From Ottelia alismoides (taxonomy: Eukaryota > Streptophyta > Magnoliopsida > Alismatales > Hydrocharitaceae): a stretch of 64,000 nt of DNA. Both the position numbers and the translations under genes were made by a program. Below, one piece after another: positions 56,436-64,000 of the stretch. The stretch spans positions 372,001 to 436,000 of the forward strand of contig JAZKJV010010541.1 in assembly GCA_037367405.1 (NCBI GenBank), in the 5' to 3' direction. Each line of letters begins with the position of its first letter. The stretch's first letter is position 1. Under the pieces are notes generated by a model. It ran no database searches. It was not told the DNA's origin and saw only the letters and a program-made list of their open reading frames with translations.

Positions 56436-58544
56436 TCTCACTCATTTCCTGCCGAAACTAGTCCATCTCCCACCTAAAAGATGCCTGCTGGTCTGAGAGT
56501 AGGCTTGCTAGATCATCAAGGGCTAGGTTCTCATAGGTTGGCCCATGAGAACTGGACAGGTTGCCTCGCTGGAAATAAGGCTGCTACTGTTGGAACTGGT
56601 AAGGGGGAGGATAAGAATACTACTTCTGAGCTGCTGCTGCCTCCATTGTTGTCACTATTGGTAGGGATAAGGACCCGACTGGTATTGGTGTGATGGCTGC
56701 CGGGAGTAATGGGGCTGCTACTGAGGCTGGCTGCTCGATCCGCCCTGAGCTGGAGGCTACTGCTGGGATGAAGCACCTCCGGTAGATCACTTGAATCCGG
56801 GATGATCTCTGTGGATCCCAGGCTGCTGCCAGTCATACCAAATCCCATTGACTTCCATCAACGGCTCCTACTCGTACAGGGTTGGGGGAAGAACTGTCAG
56901 TGGCTGATCCTGCTGGTACACCACCATCTAAGTGTCCTGAGATGGCGGTGGCTAAGAGTACTAGTGTTGCAACTGCTGAACTGGCTCCACCTGGATGTGG
57001 TGAACCTGTCGATATTGGGTGGAGTGCTGGGACAAGCCCCTACTGCTAGGATCAGCCCGTGATCTTAGACTGGGCTGCAAAGCCATCTGCGCCTCTTAGA
57101 GACACATGATCTTAGTCTTCAGGTCACTCAAGATCTATGCCAACTGATCAATCTGTGTCATGCCCTGGAATTACTTCTTCTTGATGATCTCAATATGATC
57201 CAACTTCTCACTGATGATGCCCATGTCAACGACTGAAGACTCTGCCTGTTTTGCTGCTGTTAACAAAGAAGTAGATGGACCCGCATCAACCCACGCTATC
57301 CTCTGATAGGACACGTCATGGGGTGGGGGGTTTCCCCTGAGTGTAGAGCCTAGTCTGGGACATCACTGTATAGTTCTCTGCCATCTCCTCATAGATAGTC
57401 TAGAGCTGGTCCTCATTTTTGGCGAAGCAGGAGCCCCCACAAGAAGTGTTAACTAGACCTTGCAGCTCCGGTTTCATCCAAGAAAAGAAGCTCTGTACTA
57501 GGTTGGGCTTGGATACGTCATGATGTGGACACCAGTCAATGAGCTCACAGAATCAATCCCACGCCTCATAGAACTGCTCATTGGGGATCATGGATTAATT
57601 GTTGATCAGAGATCACGCTGCATTTGTCTGGCCGAGTGGGTAGTACTTGTTCAATTACTCTGTCCAGAGATGCTCCCACGAAGTCGCATATCTCCCTAAA
57701 TGCTTCATCCAGTAGGTTGCTCTGTCGGCAAGGGAGAACGGAAACACCTTCATCATGATGATATCCTCATCCACATATCTATCATGGATCGTGCTGCAGA
57801 TCATCTCAAACTTCTGCAGGTGTAGATGCGACTCCTTGGTGGCGAGCCTATGGAACTTGGGCAAGAGTTGAATGGTCTGGGGAGGAAGCTTGAAATCTCC
57901 CAGAATCATCAAAAGCTGGTTCCAATGATGTGTAAGGTTGCACCAAGGTTGTGCAACTCCCTCATCGGCCTGGCGGGCCTGGTTGTCTTCTGCGGCTCTT
58001 CTGGCTATCTTCCATCTCCTCCTCCAACCTCTGGGATCTCTCTACCGCCTGAGAGGTGCGGCTCTCCTCTATCTTCTCGCATCTGTGCTATCTCTCTACG
58101 TACCTCTGCCATGAAGGCTCCCTAGTCTCTAATCTACCTCTGCATCATCTCCAGGGAGGCTAGAAGTGTATTGTTGATGGTGTCTTGATCTAAAACGTAC
58201 GTTGAACCCTGGGGCTGTCCATCTGTACACTCCTCACTGCTGACCATCTCGCGGTTCTCTGCAAAGGCAAAAGACTTGAACTCAGGTGCCATCATATGGA
58301 CAAATAATTGTGCTGCTGGTCTCTGCTCGGGCACCTCAGGACTGGAAGAAGGGTGGTCGAGGGGGAAAATGGCGGAATCGAACTCATGTTCGGAGAGCGG
58401 GTCTAGGCTCTTCGGAACCTCCCTAGATGAGTGGGTCGAAGTGCTCAAGAGCGATGCTATCAAAGGAAGCCTAAGGGACCTTCGACCCATAATCGTGATC
58501 TGGAATGAGTGTGGATGAGATCTAGATGCAAACATGATCAGCAC
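56436..58544 (-). pseudogene. Element D gag
   Basis: The N-terminal part 58544-58134 is open for 136 residues (SFQITIMGRRSLRLP, HMMAPEFKSFAF, GSTYVLDQDTINNTLLASLE), equivalent to sequence lost from C. Stops follow, then the core at 57912-57655: ILGDFKLPPQTIQLLPKFHR, SHLHLQKFEMICSTIHDRYV, VFPFSLADRATYWMKHLGRY. A further broken part, and a Gln/Ser-rich tail around 57060-56531. The layout matches gag of B and C. No zinc knuckle seen. Start codon unclear; 58544 is the open-frame limit rather than a chosen start. It lies next to the leader as expected. Confidence 0.75.
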
Positions 58545-59876
58545 TCAAACCCCAATTTCACCTAGGCAACGTTGAGCTGTTGACCGTGAAGGTTCGGTCA
58601 TTTATCTTGTCGATTTTATTTAGGAGATAATTCAGACTTGTAGAGCGATTAGGAGAGATGGTAGGAACATGATGCTCCCAAGATACTGGCCCAATCCCAA
58701 AGCTAGAACTTTTCCAGCCAGTACAAGTTGCGGACCGTCTACCGGCTACGCGATCAACTGGATCTATTAAGGACGTCGCGGTCCGCTTTATCGGATATCG
58801 GAGAGATCCTCACTGGAGAACGACTAACCCAAGACCAGTAGTCTAGCAAGAGTTTAGGTGTGGCTCTAGCCTAGTGTACGGATCACTCTCTCACGCAAGC
58901 AAACCAAACAATGAGGGGATGACTCTCCCAAGATAGATTTTTAAGTGAGGTGTCTTTTTAGATCAAGTTTGCATTAACAGTCCTAATTTTATGATTTTCT
59001 CTTTTTATGATGTTTTTCAATAACTAACAAATGCCTAACGAATTTTTTATCTCCTGATTATTTAAAGTCCAAAAACAGGGGGAGAAGTCGAAAAAGCCAA
59101 TGCGCGATCAAACACGATGATGCAAGCAAAGTTTAAGAAAGGCGTACCTGACTCTAGCTCTCTACATGCAGGGTGATCCACGCATAAATTTAAACTAACC
59201 TAAATGATGCAATAAGAACGTGATCTTAGATGAGCAATTTCTATTAATTACGAAGAACAACCGTTAACTGATCAGAGAGAAAGGTCGATGTCCGGTCTCT
59301 TATGCCGATTGGTGTCCGTGACAACGGATCCTATACACGTTGTATACGGTCTCTAGCGGCTCGTGACCTCTCAATCAATCAGATTAACTTTTTATTATGA
59401 ATTATTATTAAAGTGCAATTACGAATCTATAGGTGCAATCAGTCTATTAGGGATTGGGCCTTAATTATTTACGTCTCAATCAAAAGAAAATCCAAAATGT
59501 AAGTGCCAAAATCTTCGAGAATCAAAGAGAAAAAATGACGAAGAAAACAAAAATGGCGAAAAACCACAGTGAGGTCCCCCGAGCACACCGGTGCTCGGTG
59601 AAACAGACCCTGATATGCCAGGTGTGAGTCTGAGTGTCCAGAGTCTAAGTTATTACAACAATGATAATGTGCTGAAAAAGGAAAATATTCTATTCTATAT
59701 AACTAATCTCAGGCTGTCCTTCTGCTCCTCCTCAGGTGCGGCTACTCCAACCGAAAGCTGAAACGTCCTCGGGTGATCCCTCGCACAAAAAACAAAGCAG
59801 AGAGAATGTCAAAGAAATAGTAATATAAAATAGAGATAAAAACAAATAGAATTATTAAAAGACTACTAAGTCGTGC
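58545..59876 (-). other. Element D leader
   Basis: No ORF supported. Contains a GC-rich hairpin, CCGAGCAC/GTGCTCGG with a 4-base loop (59579-59598), next to CACAGTGAGG. The comparable spot in the leader of B (30296-30345) reads CACAACGAGG followed by another GC-rich stem. Good place for a dimerisation or packaging signal, by analogy with retroviral leaders. Confidence 0.5.
59579..59598. repeat. GC-rich hairpin in the D leader
   Basis: Eight-base perfect stem (CCGAGCAC with GTGCTCGG) and loop ACCG, in otherwise AT-rich DNA, about 280 bases downstream of the primer site. Confidence 0.7.
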
Positions 59877-59894
59877 TCATCGGCAACGATGCCA
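59877..59894 (-). other. Primer-binding site of element D (tRNA-Asp type)
   Basis: Minus strand TGGCATCGTTGCCGATGA. 14 of 18 positions match the tRNA-Asp complement. Three bases from the LTR end. Confidence 0.8.
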
Positions 59895-59897
59895 TTT

Positions 59898-62800
59898 TGA
59901 TGAGCGGCCTACCGATCAGGTTAAGTATCAAGAATAATCATAGGTCATTCTGAGCCCAATCAATAGGCCAGAGCTAAACAAGAAAAATCAAGACCACACA
60001 AATAAGACAATCAAAACATAAAATCCAATGTTAGCGGTCTTCGCTATTTATTTTACCTGGTATAGCGACCAGGGTCGAACACAAGGAGCACAAGTGAAAC
60101 CTACGAAGTAGTCTTAATCAGAAAAGTAAAAGATAATTTTTATTTATTTTTATTTTGCAATGTTTTATATTTTCATAATAAGAATAAAAGAGAAAGAAAT
60201 ATAGAACAAGGAAGCTTCAACAACTTTAATTAAGGTTCAAAAAAGCTAAAAAATTTTTTTTATATTTTTCAAATATTCAAATGTTTTTGGTAATTTTATG
60301 GGATTTATTATATTTTTACATGATTTTATAAAAATCAAACAAAGGCAAGAAATGAAAGCGGTGTACAGCCTGGACTGAAAGGTAAGTTTAAAACTAAAAA
60401 TGCCCTAATGTCATGCTTGTGATTTTTAAAAGTAAATAAAAATATCTAACTACAGAAACTGAAATTCTATTTTTTTTTGAATTTTTTGAATTTTTAATGA
60501 TTTTTATATGTTTTAAGGAGTTCTTATCTTTTTAGGGTTTTTATAAGGGATAATGCAACAAAAATGGTTCTGGAATTAAAACATACATAGACATGCACAC
60601 ATTATTTTTTTTGTAATTTTGAAAACAATTTTTATATTTTTAAGGTATTTCAGATCATAGACAGAACAATTTTTTGGTGTTTTGATTTTTAGAAAATAAC
60701 AATGAAACTAAATTAATTCACAAAAAATACCATAAATATTACTTGTTAGCAAAAGCTAACAATATTTTTTGTGGGATTTTTTGAGTTACTTTGGTAATTA
60801 TTTGATTAAAAACAAAGCACACAATAGGTAGGGACACAAATGCAATTATCCAAAGTTTCCAGGCCAAACGATAACATACATAAAAAGCTCAGGTCAAATC
60901 CTGTAATTTATCCACATATTCATGCACATGCTCAATGAACCATGCATAGGGGCATATATGCAAATATCAGCAGTATTTCATTCAAAAGATAACGTGGCAG
61001 TGTTGCAGGGCAAATAGTGCAAATACACCACAACTCCACATGGGATGGCACCTGAGTTCACTCAAAATGGACTGAAGTGCAAATACGAGAAATAACAAGG
61101 GTCCATATGCAAATATCTGAACTACTGGTTTATTTAAAGAACTAAACAGCAAAGCATAAAAACACGAGGGTAAAAGAACAATATACCCTTCAGGGCATGT
61201 GTGTGGCGCGTGGGGGTCCTGACGTTTCTGATCCTCTCCTGGAAAGTATCCGACGGTGCAGATTTGGTCAAGGATGTGCGTGTTAGATGACGCCTGCAAA
61301 GGCTGATCCAACGGTCGGCAAGGGGGGCTGCTATCGGGCGGCTCTGATGGAAACTAGGGCTCCTGACCTCATCGTACAGTGGAGGATAAGGCTGGAAGAA
61401 CAAGGCCCAACCGAACTTCGACCGGGCGTGGGAGATGATCCACACTATTGATGAGGCTTCCGAAAAGTCCAGTGCAGTCGCGGAACGACTCCGCGTCAAG
61501 AGGGATGTTGTGATGGAGAATCGGGTGATCGGATGGGTTGGTCGGAGGACCTCCACCAAGAGCTACTCCACCGAGGCAGTGAGCATCTCAGAAGGGTCCC
61601 TTTGCGTACGTGGGTATCTACGAAAGGAAGAGGGGGTTCGGGGATATGCTTCGACTTGGGTTATTGCTGCAAAGGATAAGGGAAGTGGCGGTAAGGCGAG
61701 TGGTTGATCTCCAATGTACGGGAAGGATGGAGATTGAGCTCCATCACGCTCAGGTGAGTCATATTCGAGATGGATAGGTTGTGAGGGAAGGTGAGGCATT
61801 CGTTGAGGGATCAATCGGTATGGATGTGAGGGGGAGATAAGGCTCTAACCAGGTAGACGGAGCAGATGAACGTAGGCGAAGCGGAATGGAATAGATTGAA
61901 TCGAACTGTGAAATGGGAGTGAAATGGGCAGTACCTGAGGGTCTTGATGAGCTCAGGAACTTCTGACGAAGATGGGAGTCGGAGTCGTGGCCTCGACCTC
62001 ACTGCGGAAGGCGGGGAGGCTAAATGCGGTGGATTCTTCTGGCCACATAGCTAAGCTGCTGCTTCAGGCCACCAAAACCTGATACAAAGTCACCCTCCGG
62101 TTTCTGTCACTACACTGAAGATACATAGGGATGAGAGAAGGGGTGAGGCACGAGCTGCTGCGGTGGGAAGCGAAGGTGAGCTTATATAGCTGACTCCAGG
62201 TGCCTCTAAAGATCGAGCAATAGCACGCAACCCTAGGAAGATCCACGCCTTCTTAGGGATCCACGAGAATCACGGATCTTAGGAGAAGCAACGGGTGAGA
62301 AATCAGGGTGAGAGGCGGCTGGAATCGGGCTGGAAAAGGGGGAGAAGGAAGTCCGACGAAGCGAGTCGAGTCAGGTCAACTCAGGGAGGTGACTTTGACC
62401 TGGTTCAACATCTCTGACGTGGCCCGGTTAGAAGGGGTATAGAATAAGGACAAGCTACGCTACAGGACAAACTTGAAGAGAAAAAATAAAGATAATTACA
62501 TTAAAAATAATAAATGAATTTAAATGAAAAAATGAATAAAATGAAAACCGTTTATTATATTTCAAGGATTTTTTCTTTGATTTTTAATATTTTTATGAAA
62601 AATAAAATAGTGTATTTACAGTATATAATATTATATATAGGTATAATATACCTATGTACTTTGTTCAAGTATTTTTATTTTATTATGTTTAGAAATATCC
62701 CTATTTTATATTTATTTATTTTTAACATAATTTTAAGAGTTCAAAATAATTTTTATTTTATTTTTATGATTTATTTACATGTATAGAATAAATAGGGGAG

Positions 62801-63253
62801 GTGACATATATACATGTATTTTGTACAAGTAAGAAGCATTTTATTTTTATTTTTATTTCATTTTTCTGATTTTTATTTCATTTTTGTTTTATTTCTAGGA
62901 CTATATACAAGGAGATAAAAAGAATATTTTATTTTTACTTTATCAAAAATACTTAATATATAGGTAATATGTACAACATAGAGTAGGCCCTATCTCTCTA
63001 TAATTATTTTATTTTGTGATCAGGTCAAGGCTTGATTTCTCTTGGGGATCGGGTCACTCTTTATTTATTCTAAATACCTCCTTCCTATTTTTTTTCCTTT
63101 ATTCTTTTATTTTGGCACAAATACATGCTAATTATGCAATATTAATAGATGTATGCTGAGTGCTAACTTATTGTATTTACACCTATTTACATGATGTTTT
63201 GCCAAGATAAATAGCTAATAAAATAATAAAGAGTGAGAATAAAGGATTCATCA
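59898..63253 (-). repeat. Element D 5' LTR (right)
   Basis: A complete LTR of 3356 bases: plus-strand start TGATGAGCGGCC, end GGATTCATCA. Contains the U5 hairpin CCTGG/CCAGG (60056-60073) beside GGTCGAAC, a TATA-like CTTATATAGC (62181-62190), GGTCAAGGCTTGA (63022-63034) and the terminal block that matches the start of the C LTR. ORFs such as 61134-61559 (minus) and 61435-61707 (plus) lie in the C/G-rich core, have counterparts in the left LTR (53200-53848) and are not convincing genes. Confidence 0.87.
62181..62190 (-). promoter_or_regulatory. TATA-like box in the D 5' LTR
   Basis: GCTATATAAG on the minus strand, in a C/G-rich core. Probable promoter of element D, running leftward. Confidence 0.55.
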
Positions 63254-63258
63254 GCCCC
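63254..63258. repeat. Target-site duplication of element D, right copy (GCCCC)
   Basis: Matches 52106-52110. Confidence 0.85.
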
Positions 63259-64000
63259 CCACCAGAGGAGGAAATCTCTCACGACACTTTCGGACCCTTC
63301 AGATCTTCCATCAGGCTGGTGGATCGTCTCCCTTGCTCGATCGAAGTTCGCCTAGGAGGAGTTCATACAGACCTCCTCCCCACCGTTAGATCAGCTCCAT
63401 CTGCCAGATTCCATCTCAGCCGCCGACCGCAACAACTTTCCGACCTTTGGATCTGACGCCATCCGATCGCATGGCCCCGACATTATCTGGTCGTCAGATC
63501 TGCAGTAGCAGGAGATCAAGGCTGTACGCCAGCGCCAGTGTCCCCATGTGCCATGTACGAGCCTGCGAAGGGTATATTTCCCTTTTACCCTCGTTTATTT
63601 CCGCATTTAATTATAGTCCAATAAATAAAAGTTGTATTTGAGACATTTTGCAGTTATAACCTTGTAGTTTCTGATATTTGCATTCTAGTCCTTCTCTGTG
63701 TGTAGCACGTGCTGTCCCACGTAACCTTTTGGGTTATTTGAGCTATATGCCCTGCACTTTTTATATGTTATGAATTGAATGGCATGTTTTTGATATTTTC
63801 ACTTATACCCCTGTGAGCTTGGTTCACGTGTTGTACGCGTGCTTGCTTGGACTTTTTGCAACTTAGGCCTTATACTTGTTAACTGTGTTATTGTTTGCCC
63901 CAGAAATATATTTTAATTGCATACATGTCCCTACAAACTGCTTGTTTTTATTTAAGTTAATAATTAGCAAATTAGTCCTAAAAATTATCTAAAAAATACC
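63254..64000 (+). repeat. Element C 3' LTR, right part (runs off the window)
   Basis: Continuation of 50389-52110. GAAGGGTATATTTCCCTTTT (from 63567) and CTGTCCCACGTAACC (63711-63725) correspond to the complement of the D LTR at 53325-53160, in the orientation of C. This confirms that C and D have the same LTR type. The U5 end is outside the window. The ORF 63447-63641 is not supported as a gene. Confidence 0.7.

Larger units (their letters stand above)
52111..63253 (-). mobile_element. Element D: gag-protease-only Athila/Tat-like element nested in the LTR of C
   Basis: Minus-strand order: LTR (63253-59898), tRNA-Asp primer site, leader, gag, linker, protease, then directly the second LTR (about 55385-52111). 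RT, RNase H, integrase, stem-loop array, 3' region, polypurine tract and about 48 terminal LTR bases are absent. A perfect GCCCC duplication flanks it. It is the same family as C (gag, protease and LTR align) but in opposite orientation inside the LTR of C. The LTRs differ at about 20 positions in the first 230 aligned by eye. Whether it moved as a deletion derivative or was deleted in place is unresolved. Confidence 0.85.

Noticed and set aside
61134..61707. ORFs of 90-141 residues on both strands, with homologous ORFs at 53200-53848
   Set aside because: They are paired only because both lie in the two D LTRs. Frames are broken differently in the two copies and composition is that of the LTR core.

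Overview
This is repeat-dense nuclear DNA from a plant, most likely an angiosperm; I cannot name the species. The evidence is the content: nested Ty3/gypsy elements of Athila/Tat type with 3.2-4 kb LTRs and tRNA-Asp primer sites, one Ty1/copia relic, AT-rich intergenic-like DNA, and C-to-T style decay in old copies. I see no intact host gene, rRNA, tRNA gene or CRISPR array. Every coding block found belongs to a retroelement and carries stops or frameshifts, so the window looks like silent heterochromatin.

Layout. (1) 1-666 is a minus-strand copia gag remnant. It continues after element A as 13149-16859, with an initiator-Met primer site and a roughly 2 kb LTR. (2) Element A (672-13143, plus) is inserted into the copia element. 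It has paired 3.2 kb LTRs, a near-matching 5-bp target duplication, a protease-bearing segment lying backwards inside it, and no reverse transcriptase or integrase. (3) Element B (about 16883-34715, minus) has gag, protease, RT, RNase H and a truncated integrase. Its two LTRs are strongly diverged. (4) Element E (34716 to about 42130, plus) is 5'-truncated. It encodes a gag-like protein, a protease and an acidic protein, again without RT or integrase. (5) Element C (about 42131-52110, then 63254 to beyond the window end, plus) is 5'-truncated but has gag through integrase. (6) Element D (52111-63253, minus) sits inside the 3' LTR of C, flanked by GCCCC on both sides. D has gag and protease only; its protease is fused directly to LTR sequence.

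A, B, C and E share a set of cis signals although their coding capacity differs: LTRs starting with a small palindrome, a hairpin next to the polypurine tract, a long conserved 3' non-coding region, and an array of 8-13 bp stem-loops. Most stem-loops end in a copy of the polypurine-tract motif CTAAGTATAGGGGG. The last unit of each array has three arms that can pair in two mutually exclusive ways. D lost this region in its deletion.

Inference: B- and C-type elements once supplied reverse transcriptase and integrase, A- and E-type elements were mobilised in trans through the shared signals, and the stem-loop array is the best candidate in this window for an undescribed functional element.
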